In this document: positions 34,398 through 47,400 of the stretch, piece by piece | How the letters are laid out: the number at the start of each line of letters is the position of its first letter | Position numbering within the stretch: position 1 is the stretch's first letter | Assembly: GCA_008360975.2 (NCBI GenBank) | Contig: CM039196.1 | Coordinates: 434,001 to 498,000 of the forward strand | DNA: 64,000 bases | DNA from: Lichenostomus cassidix | Taxonomy: Eukaryota > Chordata > Aves > Passeriformes > Meliphagidae | Direction of reading: 5' to 3' | Position numbers and translations under genes: made by a program | Notes under the pieces: model-generated | What the model saw: only the letters and a program-made list of their open reading frames with translations | The model's database searches: none | What the model was told of the DNA's origin: nothing

Positions 34398-37189
34398 CCT
34401 GCAGTGATGAAAGTGAAGTAAAAGTGAAGTGATGAAACAACATTTTGTGGAAAAGACACAAATACTTTTACTGAGTGCTGGAAGAGGTGCTGTGGTTCCC
34501 TGCAGGAAAGTATGTCTGCCTCACTTGGCAAATACTCCTTTCATCTCCTTTCTGGATGCAGTGGAGCACAGTCTAGATTTAGGGCTGGCAGGGAGTTCTG
34601 TTGCAGAAAAGCAAAGTGAATTTATCCCACCTGCTGCAAGAGGTGCTCACTGTGCTTGGCTCTGATCTATTGAGGCAACAGTGGGTTTGCAATACCTTGC
34701 TGGAAACTCTCCTGCTGTGTTGTCAGCAAACATTTTCCTGTCATCCAAGTGTGAAGATATTCTGATTTGTTTGTTACATAACAGGATTCCCTCGCTCCCC
34801 ATCCTTGGGTGATAATTTCTTTGTGAGGCAGATTTGGGATTTTGTGCAGCCCAGTTGGAGCTCTCAGGATTGTGTTCCTGCTGGGCTTGACCTGAACATT
34901 GCTGGTCTCACCTATGATGAGCTAAATTCCTCTCTGATTATAAATCATTGCTGATGATTTATTCTCAGCCTGAACAGTACAGGTGAATGCTTTTGACCTT
35001 AAGGTCTTCAAGCTGTAATTTCTAGGGATGTTATGAGTGGGATCTGAGTTATGCAGACCTGTGATGGGTGATGGAGGGGAACCTTAGATCTGCTGCTACA
35101 GCCTGAAAAATAAAGAAAAAAATCTTTCTGCTGCTGAGAGGGAATCCTCCTGGTCCTAAAAATCCTGCTGAGAATCAAGAGGTTGCTGGAGGTTTCTAAG
35201 GAAGGGTTCTCTCTGAGAAAATCAGGCCAGGGTTTGCTTTCTTTTCCCTGGAATTTAGAAGAGAGATGAGACAGTGTATTTAAAGACATCCATTCTCTTC
35301 CTACATGAACAGTGGCTAGAATTTAGCATGCTGTCTGTGCTGGAAGTTTATTAATGTAATCACTCAGCTGCAGATAGTTAAAACTTGGGAGGAATCAGGC
35401 TGGCAGTGAGCCTAATCACTGTGCAAAACCAACCCCACCACAGCAATGTTAACCTTTCCCGGCTGGAGCTTTCTTACCTTCCCTCTAGTGTGCTTATCTA
35501 AGCTTGCCAGCAGAATGTGCAAGGTAAAGACTTTCAGGAGGTGTGATGGTGTGGGGTTTTTGGTTTATTTTTAATTGGAATTATGTATTCCAATATTTGT
35601 GTTAATGGCTTTCCTGCAGAGTTAGAACAGAATGTGCTCTGCTTTGCCCAGTGGAAGGTGAGAGGCAGAAGGTGAGTGTGAAGATGGAGCTGTGGTTCCT
35701 AGATCCCTGCAATCAGAGAATGCCTGAGGCTGGGAATGCCTCAGGACAGCTGTGACCACCCTCTGAGCTGTCACCCCTCTGGGACAGTGCTCTCCTGTCC
35801 GGGGAGGGAGTGGCAGCAGATGTGAGGCAGGGAGCTCAGCAGAGCTCTGTGCAAGCAGGGCTGCAGCAGCTCTGCAGCAGTGTGTGACAGTGTGACAGTG
35901 TGAGACTGTCACAGCTCACTCAGCCCCTTCTGTCCTCTCACCTGTGGCTGCTGCCAGCATGGCCTGGGCTGTCACCTCTGCTGTCACCTCCAGAGCCACC
36001 TCTCCAGCACAGCCTGCTCCTTGTCCAGCCCCAGGAGTGGCACCAGGGCTGTGGGCAGAGAGGCAATGAGCTGCCTGGGAATTCCTTGTGCACAGGAATT
36101 GCTCAGATTGTGCATCACTCAGCGGCCTTGGCTTGCCCCTCCTGGCTGTGCTCTCATCCCTGAGAGAAGCATTTTTCTCATCACAAACATGTCCACAGCC
36201 ACAGCACAGCTGTGGATCCCAAATTCTGGTGGAGGAAGGATGTTCTCCTGAGCCACTCCAGCTCTGACCTGCCAGAGTCAGGTCACCTTTCCATCCAGTT
36301 TAGCAGATTTGGAGTCACCATTTAAATGCTGCTCCAGGACTTGCACCAGCAGTTGGAAATACATGATTCTTGTGTGAGGGAGAGAGAAAAAGCAAAAAAA
36401 CATTTTCTAGAAGTTTTTATGCCAGTTCAAGTTGGAATTTAAGTTTATGGAGCTCAGAGTCTAGAATGCTTTAGACAGGTGGATATTAACAACTGGTAGT
36501 GGCAGTGGTAAGGAAATAAGATATCCAGGAGAAATGGAACTTCGTTACAAGGAAAAATACTGTAAGCTTGAAGGAATCTCCAAAGTAACCACGTTCCTTA
36601 AACGATGGAAAGCAGGAAATTGCAGTGAATCTCAATTTCATTAGCTGGATCAAAGAGGGAGATAGATGTGACTTGCATATCACCAATTCTATCCTTTGGA
36701 TGATGCAGGATGCAGATGGAGGCAGCAGAAAAAGAAAATCCTTTAACTAATTTTCATATAACTTAATAGGAAAGTCAAAGTAAATTGATTCTCACTTCCT
36801 GGGCTTAACTCTGGACCTGTGATAATATAGTTATTTAACTTGCTTTTGTTCAGAGCCCCTGGAGAAGGGCAGTGGCACAGCTCTTGCAGCTCCACACGGA
36901 ATGAAGGTGTAAACACAGATGGCTGTGGGGCTCAGGTGAGCTTTGAATGACTCAGAAGGAAAGTGGGAATTGAAGGTAACTTTGCTGTAAGTCTGGCCAG
37001 AAAGGGCCACGTTGAGCAGCACCACAGAGACCATGAGGAATCACTAATGCTCTGGCAGTAATAACTTATAAAAATCAGATGGAGAAAGAAAGCTTTCTAA
37101 TTTTAGTATCTGCCTTAGAGTGGCTATAAATGACATCTTACAGTGCCCATTTCTTCATTGACTGTAAGAGGGCTGGAGGTGTTTATATC

Positions 37190-37345
37190 CCTCTAATCAT
37201 AAATAAAATAATCCCATTAAGATTTTCATTTTGTGATGTCCATGTGATTCATTTTTAATAATAAATATCTGTAATCTCTGTAATTGGAGTACATTTTGAA
37301 AAACGATTGAGGCTAATAAATGTTGATGCATCATTTATAATTTCC
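37190..37345. promoter_or_regulatory. AT-rich block with possible regulatory character
   Basis: Contains TAATCAT, ATTAAG, GTAATTGG and TGATGCATCA-type words in about 150 bases. Whether it is conserved cannot be judged here. Confidence 0.2.
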
Positions 37346-40300
37346 ATCTAGGTGATCCCAAATTCCTGCTGTCTGAAGGAAAAGTTGTGTTTTGTACACT
37401 AAGGGGTGGTTTGGACCCGAAGAGTCTCTGCACTGTGGACACATCTCCCTCTGGTTTCACGCTGCCCAGGCTGAAATCCCTTCTGATGAGCCCATTAGTG
37501 CCTGGCCGGGTGACAGACGAGTCACCTGTAGGGCCAAACGGTGCACTGCAGTGTTTCTGGAAGGCAGGGGGATCCTGCAGGGCTCAGGTGGCTCTGCTCA
37601 AGGCTGCTCTGCCTGCTAATGCTTTTGGCTGCCCAAGTGGGCTCAGGTCCAGCAGGGCTTGTGGCAAAGGCTGCACGGGAGGAAAAAAGGCTTTATCTCT
37701 GCAGGTTCATCTCGGTGTTGGCAGTGCAGTGGAACTTGCACTTGGTCATGACATCATTTACAGGTCTCAGCAGAGCCTGGTGGGGCTGAGCAGGGAATTA
37801 GGGACAGGGAATTAGTGCTCTTGGCCACTGAAGATTTTGGAAATGCTGCACCTCGGAGAGCAGGGAGAAATCAGGGATTGTGCAGTGCAGGTTCAGGATG
37901 CTGGCTTTGTCCAGGGAGGGGAAATTCTGTTTTTGCCAGGAGGATCCTTTGGCTCCTGGCAGACTGGGGACATCAGGGTGGGGTGGTTTGGCTATTGAGA
38001 CATAGCAGCTGCTGTCAGATGCCTTTGGCTTCACTTCAGCTTCAGATTTCTTTACAGAGATGGATCTCCAGCTCTTGTGCTGTTGTTTATGTCAGAGGCA
38101 GTCAGACGTTTTCCTGGCTGTCATTTTCTCATAAAAAGCCACCTCAAATCCTTTTTAAAGGATTTACATTTCATGTTGATAATACTTGGGGCTTAAAGGC
38201 CTGATTCTCCTCAGACTCGTGGAAATATCACTCAGGGATAATGCCAGCAAGAAATATATTAGTTACATGTGTGAAACGATACAAAAATTGGTCTGGCTAA
38301 TACATAATTCATTTAAATAAAAATCAACAGCCCCGTGGAAAAGATGGATATTGTATTTGCTGGTGTGCTGTTCCTGCAGTGCTGCAGTGCCTTGTTCATA
38401 CATGGTGCTAAAATTGGGGTGGAAATGCTTTGCTGGATGGGGATGGAGCTGTGACTGCTTTGCTCCTCTCCTGTCATGAGGACCATGGAATCCTCTGTAC
38501 TTCTGTGAAACCTGAATGGGAAGTGTGTATGAAGATATGAGATGTTGTGAATTTTACTGTTAAAACGAGTATTCTGCAAGATTCAACATTAATGGATATC
38601 TGGTGCTCATGAAGATTTTTTTTCTTAGCCAGAGGTTTCTGCAGGTTTGAGTTGCCAGCGAGTGCAGAGTTTCCTTCTGGTCTGTGAGAAATGGAAATGG
38701 TTCTGAGCACAGTTAGCCCAGGAGGGATTTCCTGCAGCAGTTCTCTGGTACACAAAGGGTGTCCATGTTTGCATCAATAAAAGGGAGAAATCATCCAGCC
38801 TTGTGCTCAATAACCTCTTTCCAATTTGTAAATCAGGTAAATAATTTGATACTTACACTTTAGGAAAGGAATACTCAGTGGTATAGAGGTGTCACTTGCC
38901 TCTTTATACTTGTAATTTCTTATATCAGGCTGTAAAAAAGTAATAAACAAAGCAGTTATTTCACCTGGATAGCCAGATTTGAGTTTTTCCCAAGAATCAC
39001 ATTTCTGGATGTTCTGTGATGCTCTGCTGTTGAGATGTGCAGCCAGCAGTGGTTTTTAGCTGCACCTCAGCACATGAGTCATTTGCATCAACTTCCTGCC
39101 CAGAAGGTACCAAACTTGCCTTGAATTTGTCATAAAAACTTTGACAGCAGACTCTCACTTCAAATTTAGGATAGATTTCTGCAGTTAGGTGTTTAACTAA
39201 TTAAATTCAGAGCAATTTGGCACAGTAGCTAAAAATATGGGAACCCTCAAGACTGCAGTGCTTTGGAGAATTGATGTCAGCTGGAGCCAGAGCCATTATG
39301 AAAATCAGAGTGATTGAGAAATTTTTAAACTGAAAGGGCAAAGCAATGTGATATTGAGAGCATAAAAGAGGAAAATTAAGGGCAGGATGTGAGAAGTGAT
39401 AAGAGGCTTTGGAAATAGGAGTTTGCTCAGTGGAGCTCCTGCCAGGGCTAGATTTTGTGAAGAGTTTTGGCTTGGTGGAGGAAGGGTTTGTGTGCTGAGA
39501 AGGTCACAGAATGCCTGCTTCCAAAAGAGGGAGCACAGAGCCGTGGGGATCTTTGGTGGAAAAAAGGGTGGAAAACTCTGGAAAAGTAGTTTAAATGGTT
39601 TATGATTTAATATACTTGCTGAAGATTTCAGTGTTCAAATTTAAAAAGAAAAAAGAAAAAAAATATATTCCTTCATTTGGAAGGAAGTAGTTCACTTTGC
39701 CACGTAGTTCACTTATCAAATCAAAGTAAATAATGGTTTTCCTGCATTTTTTTTCCATTGGTTGGTGTGAGTGTTTTATTGCTTATCAGGGCTTTTTCCT
39801 TGTCAGCTGTCTGCACTCATTTTATCATTCTGGTGATGTGGGCTGTGGATGTTTCTGTTCCAGGGCTGGGATTGCAAGCCTGGAGAGCCTCCAGGACTGC
39901 CTATTGTTCTTTCTTCCTTTGAGCTGCAAGTGACAAGTGAGCTCTAATTTTTAAATTTATTTATTAAAAAATCTAATCAACAATCTTCCCATTCACAATC
40001 AAGATCACCATTCACCCAAAGCTAGATCTGTATAATTAACCACAAGCTAAACTTAGCATTTTCAGAAGCATTTCCTCTTTGCTGTCACGGTGGGAATTGT
40101 TCAGTCTGGCTAATATTGGGAGGATATTTGAACAGAGATATGAGGATTTTTTTTTCTGGTGGCAAATTCTACAGCTGTAAACGTTTCCCTTTGAGATGCC
40201 ATGGGTGCAAAATGGAATTCCAGATTTCATGGTGAGCTCAGTGTGCAGTGGAGATCCTCACCTGACCTTGTCTGGTTGTTGTCCTGCAGTTTGATGTCCT

Positions 40301-40631
40301 GCCTGCAGCCCAAAATGCACTCAGAAGGCTGAGGGAAAACACTGCAACTCCACCAGGTGTCATCAGTGGAGTATTTTGGGATGTTGCCTTGTCTAACCAA
40401 TGAGCAGGGTTTGGTTTATGCTTCCAAAAATGATTTAACAAGAAGTTGTGATTGTTTTGGAAACCATTCTCCATTTTTCAATGGCAACTTGCTTTCAGAA
40501 CTTCCCACATCATGGAGATAATTAAGTAGGAACCCTGCAGTTATCCCTTCTGGAAAGCCAAATACTCATTCTCCTCAGATGGTTAAGAATTCCTATCAAA
40601 ATCACTGTGTATTTTTGATAGAGTTCAGATT

Positions 40632-41303
40632 TTTATTTATCTTGCAGTTACTTCCCTTTCAGGCATCCAGTTCATTGCAAGGTAGATCTTTGAGCATCTT
40701 CATCTCAAAATGTGATCTCACCTGAGTGAGCACTTGCTGTGCTGCCCTTTGGCTAAGTGGTTTGCAGAGCTCTTTTTGGGAAAATTCTGGGCTGGGGCTC
40801 CGTGTGACTGGAGGGGAATTCACTAAATGGGCAAAATGGAAACATTCTGTTTGGTGAGGGTGAAGCACGTTTGGGCTTGCAGGGAGCACAGGGGGAAGGA
40901 TGCAGAGTGGATAGTTTGGGTTATCTGGGGTTTGGGTAGGAGGAGTTGGCTGGGAAATCTCTGAGCTTTCCTGTTGCTCCTGTGGTGTGAAACAGAATAA
41001 GTTATAAAGGAACTTCAATAAACTGGATATCAGAGCAGAGGGACAAGGATAACCTTGGTTTAACTGGACACTAAAACCAGGCAGGCAGGAGGATTGGGCA
41101 GAGAGAACTGGTGATGTGTTGGGAGAAGATTCTGTTCCCAGCAAGCTCAGCTCATTCTGCAGCAGGTCTGGAACATTTCTGTTTGCTCTCTCCACTTGGA
41201 CATCTGTGCAGCTGCTTCTCCTCCCTTTTTTGTTTTTATTTAATAAAAAACATCCATAAAAACGAAGCATGATTCCATCTACTGCTTGTGGCACTGCCAT
41301 CAT
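40632..41303 (-). other. 214-codon minus-strand ORF with nearby AATAAA; unknown status
   Basis: On the minus strand, two adjacent ATG codons (41301-41303 and 41298-41300) begin a 214-residue open frame ending in TGA at 40659-40661. The second ATG has A at -3 and G at +4, a strong initiation context. A minus-strand AATAAA lies at 40632-40637, about 22 bases past the stop. The product starts MMAVPQAVDG; its C-terminal half is Pro/Ser/Gln-rich (SEISQPTPPTQTPDNP) and it has no signal peptide or domain I recognise. It is the longest frame in the window not made by a repeat, yet a frame this long is only modestly unlikely by chance in 64 kb. Confidence 0.2.
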
Positions 41304-43239
41304 TTGGAAGCACCTTTTTCATCAGTTTTCAGTGGCTGGTAAAGTCTGAATTTCTTCTCTGTGTCCTAAACAGACTCCCAAAATAAAAGGCTTTAGGACA
41401 CTTTTTTAGGTGAGTGGATTCAGAAATTACTAAAATTCCAGGTTAATACTCCTGCCTGCACCCAAATTTTCCTTTGGTGGAACATTTCCCATGGCTTGAA
41501 TATGTTCAGTTTCCTTTTTTGTGCACCCAGAGCTCTCCCAGCTCTCAACCTGCAATTACAGCTCTCCCTTATAAATATTTAAATGGCAGTTCAGCTTTCA
41601 GACAGAGTACACCAGTGACAAAGATCAAGCTTTCTGACCTTTCGCTAATTTGCTCAGTGAAACAGGATTCCCATGGTCTCATTTTTTGTATTTAAGAGAA
41701 GAAATTTGCATACAGAGAGGGTGTTGGCTTCTCTCACTTTTGTTGCTAATTTCCTTTTGGTACATTTATTCTGATAAATCTTAAAGAAAAAAGTCAATAG
41801 ATAGTTTTATCAGTTATGCATGAGAGTAGGAAAGATAGAATTGAAGAAAAAAACCACTTGGGCTCTTTATCAATAAATGATTTTTTTTTTTACCATTGTA
41901 AAAGAATAAATCAGCAAACAAAGCAAAAGTAGAAATGAGTCTGGAGCATCAGAGGAATTTGCCACTCCAGATTTATTTGGTGTTTCACAGTGCTTGGCAC
42001 AGGAGTATTTGGTGTTTCATAGCCTTCCCTGAGAAATCAGTTCATGTTTAGAACATCAGAAAAGTCAAAAGTGTTTTACAGCCAAGGGTGGAACAGCAGC
42101 AGCTGCTGACTGCAAAGGGCAGAGCTGGTTTGGGGTAAGGATTGTGCTCTAATTGAGGAATCTGGTGAGGGATAGAGACCAAATTCTGATAGTCAGAGAT
42201 CTGGGGGACAGGAGGCAGCTTTGGAGCAATGGCTCAGTGTGGGTGAGGTGAGGTGAGGTAGAAAGAAATGGCAAAAATAACTCCCAAAGTGGGGTTTGGT
42301 GGTCAGCAGGGTGGATCTGACTCTGCAGGGAGGAAGGGACAGAAATTAGCTTTTGGTTAGCTTGAGAGAGGGGAGCAAAGAAATGGGTAGAGCTAATTAA
42401 AGCTATCAGAAGGACAGAAGCTATTCCTGGCCATTCCAATCTCCTCATTCACTGCAGGTCACTGAAGAGCAGAAACTTTCCCTTATGCCCAGTTAAAATT
42501 GTCACATACTTGTGAAATCTCACAAAACTCTGATCAAATGAGAGATTCCACAGGTTAATGGAGAATATTTTTTAAATAGCACCATTGTTGTAAAAGAATT
42601 GTTACTCTTTTCTATTGAAACGCCCAGCAGTAATTAATTATGTTCTGTGATTGTTCATTATGATTTAGGTGTTGATATTGTGCAGCTCTGTATGGACACA
42701 CTGCTCTTTAGTATTTCTTTAGTATCACAAGTATTTCTTCCTGTGAGAATGTTGATGTGTTAATGTATTTCTAAAATGAACATTTAACCCCCAACTGCAC
42801 TGATCCCCAGAGTGAGTGATTTTCATGGCTAACATTCCCCACACTGCAGAGCACTGAGCTTTGGAAAGAAATACAAAATGTTTCTGATAACAGCAAAGTG
42901 TGAAGCTGGAAAATCTCAATTATTGCTTTGGGAATGAAATTGTTTATTCTGAAAACTACAACACCTGCATAGCCCCAAAAACTGAATTGACATAAACAAA
43001 ACAATGCAGTATGTAAATGTAATCACTAATCCACTGGATTTCCAGGAGCTGCAAATGAAAACTGTATCATGGTTTTGTAAACCTCAGCTAGAAATTTGGG
43101 TTTCTTTGTGTTCCTTATGAGCCAATTTTGGGCCTTGAAAAGCAGGGAATTCTGCAATTCCTGCAGCAGAGGTTGGGACAGCCAAACCCTGGGAAAGCTT
43201 TGTTAGTTCTCTTTGTTTCTTATTTTATTTGCAGCCATA

Positions 43240-43500
43240 AACGGATGGACATAGCTGTAAAGTTGATTAAAGAAGGGACTTAATTAAGGGTTGTAATTAA
43301 ACTAGTGGAGGAAATTACAGCGGAATTGCAAATTCAAAAGGAGCCTGTGTGATGTAAAGGCTGATGGTGCTGAGGCAGAAATCTGTATGAAATAATTGAT
43401 TCTGTAGCCATTAGTCTTTGCTAATGAGATTAAGGACGAGGTGCCACGATCTTGCTAATTAATTTGTTTTGTCACTTGGAGATGTGATGTAATGGGACCA
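43240..43500. promoter_or_regulatory. Candidate enhancer: cluster of homeodomain-type TAATTA cores
   Basis: TTAATTAA at 43280-43287, TAATTA at 43294-43299 and 43456-43461, with further ATTGAT, CATTAG and CTAATGAG words between. Unlike neighbouring sequence it lacks the usual low-complexity runs. Function is inferred from motif density only. Confidence 0.3.
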
Positions 43501-44347
43501 AACTGGGGATGCTTTAATACACCTAGAAGCTCTCAAATTGTAAGACAAATATCATCAAAGTATTTTTGTATTCTCAGTTGTAATAGGGTTGAGGATAATA
43601 TTTGACTTAATCCTAAAGCACTAAACCAAACATTCTGCATGGAAGAGCCTTCCTGATGGGAAGGTGTCAGGAAATTACTCCTCCAGCTGCATTAGAGGTG
43701 TTGTGAGGACTTTATTCATTACTAATGCATTTTATGCATTATTACAGTAATGAGGACATTATGGCACCAAACCCAATATTCCTATTTCTAGGAATATTAC
43801 TCTAGTACCTATCAAAAAATTTTAATTTCCTATTAAATTGACCCTAACCTGTCAGTTAGCATAACTTTTGTGATGAAAAAAAAAAAGACATGCAAGAGTG
43901 AGAAAATGAAATAATGTTCATATTTTAGTGTGACAGAAAACACCTTCTCTTTTCTTGCAGGCAAATCCTGATCTGAGTAGAGAAGTTGCATTCTGAGTAG
44001 AGAAATGAGCTCTGCAGTGTTGTGGTGGCCAAGTTCAAAATGAATAGTTTGGGAATCATAAATTCCCATGGTTTTGCACTCGTTGAGTCCTTTGATTAAA
44101 AAGAAGTATCTTCTTTGGGGAGTAATAATTCTGCAAGTGATTCTAAGGTTCTTTTGTTTTTCCAACAGTAACTTTCATAATTCCTCAAGGCTTCCTTCGT
44201 AGGCAGTGCCTCTCGTTCAGAAGCTTTTTGGTGGTGTAAAGAGTTTGTTATCTCTTCTCAAAGCTCTGCCCCTTTCCTGTACACATAATTTAAAGTTAAC
44301 CTCAGCCTCATGCCTGTGTCAGTGGCTGTGCAGATCCACTGGCTTGG

Positions 44348-44400
44348 ATAATATATATATATATATTTACATCATAATATACACACATATATACATTGTA
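44348..44400. repeat. (TA)n microsatellite with ACACATATATAC tail
   Basis: About nine TA units followed by ACATCATAATATACACACAT. Confidence 0.88.
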
Positions 44401-47400
44401 TTGCATTACCACAGTGCAGGTAATGAGTTTGTTCTCTGCAGTGTCTTTAACCTAAAAAATTCAGAGGCATTTTTGCAGAGCTCCTAACCCAAAGTTCACC
44501 TTATTGTTACCTGCTTAGACTGAATAGGACAGTAATAAATTGTAATAAATTATAGACAGTAAATAAAATCCATCAGCTTGGTTAGTATCTGTATTAAATA
44601 CGTTTTTCTCTGCACACCCACACAGCCCAGAGCTGCAGCACTGTTACACATTGTAATACTGCTGATTATTTCACTAATGCTGAATATTTATACTCTGATT
44701 GAGGCAAAAGGAAAAAGACGTGTTAAAAGCAGGGATAGGTCAGGATAATCCTTTCAATTTAAGAAGAAAGATTGAAATGTGTTTTGTGAAGGATTTATTG
44801 AAGTATTTGACATTACAAGCTGAACAGTTAAGAATTGCTTCAATAGATGATAGCTTACAATTGTTGACATTTTGCCTTCCTTGTTGAATATTATTGTCCT
44901 TTGTCTAACTTGGCTCCTGATTCTTCAATCACAGTGCATTCATCATTTGCAGTTTAGGACCAAAGTCAATCGCTGAATTATTTCCAATGTATGGTTAGAG
45001 ATCATAAAAGATATAACAGTGACAGCATCTTTCAAATGAATTCCCAAAACTGTTTCACAGCCCAGCCAAGGAGGCATATTAGTGTCATTTGGGTTTGTAA
45101 CTATTTTGTGTCTTTTTAGAAGTTGGTAAAGCATTTCTGGCTCCCCAACCAGAAAAAAGTTTAGCTGTAATAAAACACATTAAAACAGTATTTCATGGAG
45201 ATGGCAACATTCAAACTCCATGTGACTTACAGATTTAAGGAAACTTGAATGAAGGTGTCACTTTAGAGATGGTGAGGATGTTGGTGTTCAGGGTTAGTTC
45301 TCCACCTTTCAGTGACATTTGTGTCTTGCTGGTTTCAGCCTGAAGAAGAAAGATGTGAACTGGTAAACTGAGCTCTGCCATGGCCCTCGATAAAATCTCC
45401 TTGTGCTGCACCTTTCTGTGTCAGTGTTTGTGTCTGTCTGTGTTACCTGGAATAGCACAGTGCCTGCTGGTGAAACACCCAGCTGCAGCTCTGGGGAGTC
45501 TCATGGTGGTTTTGTCTCTTACTCCTTGCTGGAGGTCACTCACCCCAAAATGTTGTGGCTTCATTAAAAATACTGGTTGCTGAGCTGGGTTTGTGCATTT
45601 CAAGGCTCTTTTGGACCTGGAGAATGGCTGCTTTGAAGTTTCTTCCTCTCATTTGGTATTTTGGTATCTCCACTCTGTATTAAAACCAAGACTTCTCTCT
45701 GTCCAGGAAAGCTGAGAAAAGCCATTCCAGCTTTTTAATTACACTGCACAGTCCTTGCAGCAAAACCTTCCTGGTGTGAATGAGCTTCACCTCAGCTCTT
45801 TATGTATTTAACAAACAACCCCATCCCTCAAAACCAAACTTGGGTAACTTGTGCATGAACTGACTTCTCCAAACCCATCTTCCCCCAGCAAAAGGCTTTG
45901 TCACCAGAGCTGTGCAGCAGCCAGGCTGAGCCTCAGTGAGTCATTCAGATCCATCCAGGGCATTGAATTACGATCCTGCTCAGCTGACACAAGGCAGCCA
46001 CTGGTTCCTCTCAGGAAACTCATGAATTAGTAAAAGCTCCTGAGCTCCCAGGCCCAAGCCCAGCAGAACTGGGAGGATTCATCCTTTCCTGAGTGATTTC
46101 CCATGTCCTACAAATACAGCCTTGATGCTGCCAGCAGAATTAGATTTGTGCTGATGAAGACACCAAACATTATGTAAGTGAAGGCATTTAAAAATAGCTG
46201 GAAATGTGGGGGCATGAGGGAAGTATCTATCATTAACTCTGCAATCTGTCAGACTGTAACCTCTGATATTTAGCTGGCGCTCTCAGCATGCAATTCATCT
46301 GCCTTGCCATCCTGAGTGTGGAGGGACACCATCCAAAGGTATTTTTGGAATTCCATCCCAGGGAAGAAATGAGTCTTTGGAGGAACTTATTCATGCTTGT
46401 CATCTTCTGTTACATTTTGGGCTTTAGCACAAATTTGGGCTCCAGAGGGTGTTGTGCTACATTTGTGTCACGACAGGAGTTGATTGATCAGAGAAGTTTG
46501 CAGTTTAGCAGGTGATGTAGGACTAATGAAACAGAAGAAGAGTGGTGGAGGAAGTTCTGTGGGGTGGCTGTGACCCTGCTGTGCCCTGGCTGAAGTCCTT
46601 GGTTTCCCCAGGGAGCAGAGAAGGTTGGGTGTTCAGGAGAACACTTGGATACCTTTGGCAAAAGCCACAGGGAAGTTTTCTTTGGCATTAGGGAGAAGCA
46701 CAGAGATGTTGGTGTGAAAATGCAGCTGCTGAGGAGAGGTGGCAATGATACCATGCTGGTTCCGAACAATTTGCAGAGGATGAGACCCAAGTGCTGTTTT
46801 TGGGCTCAGGGAGTCCCTGTCCCGTGTCCCTGGGGTTGGGATGCTGAGGACACTGCTCAGGTGGGCTGAGTTTGAGCTTTTCTCAACTCTCTCCTACCCC
46901 TCAGAGTATCTCAAGTCATCTCTGCTCAGGTGTGGGGCTCAGCAGAATTCAATTTGCTGACCTTAATCAGCACATCTTCCCACTCAGTATTTTTGTTTTC
47001 TAGTTGGCAAAATGCAGCCCAAATCAAATAGCATGGAAAGGTGCCTGACTGCCTCAGAGCCTTAGCTGCAGCACAGTTTATTCCTAAAACTGCTCCTCCA
47101 GCAGCTCCAGCACCTTTGCACTGAGTTATTGTGACCTGAATCTCCAAAAAGAGGGATGTGAGGATAGAGCATGAGGTTTGGAGCTGTGAGGAGCTGGTGG
47201 AGAAGGGAGGATGCAGCAGAAGTTCTCACAGTGATGAACTGCAGAGCTCCCTGTGGTTTCTCTGGGCTGGGAGGTGAGGCCACCCTGGCTGGGTGCTCAG
47301 TGCCACCAGAGCTGCTCCCCTGCCCTCCCAGGGCACTGAAAACACTGTTAGAGGCTCCTGGGTCAGGACAAGGACAGGGAGAGATCACTCAGGAATTTTT

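Larger units (their letters stand above)
31151..40631 (+). other. RIMBP2: Probable RIMBP2 intron 1, middle part
   Basis: No supported gene. A short AT-rich block at 37190-37345 is dense in ATTA and AATAAA words. An A-run with CCCCAACAACC tail lies at 34370-34397. The 142-codon open frame at 37387-37815 lacks an ATG start and has no recognisable content. Confidence 0.5.

Noticed and set aside
37387..37815. 142-codon + strand ORF
   Set aside because: Starts at GTG rather than ATG, has no family content, and several frames of this length are expected by chance in 64 kb.
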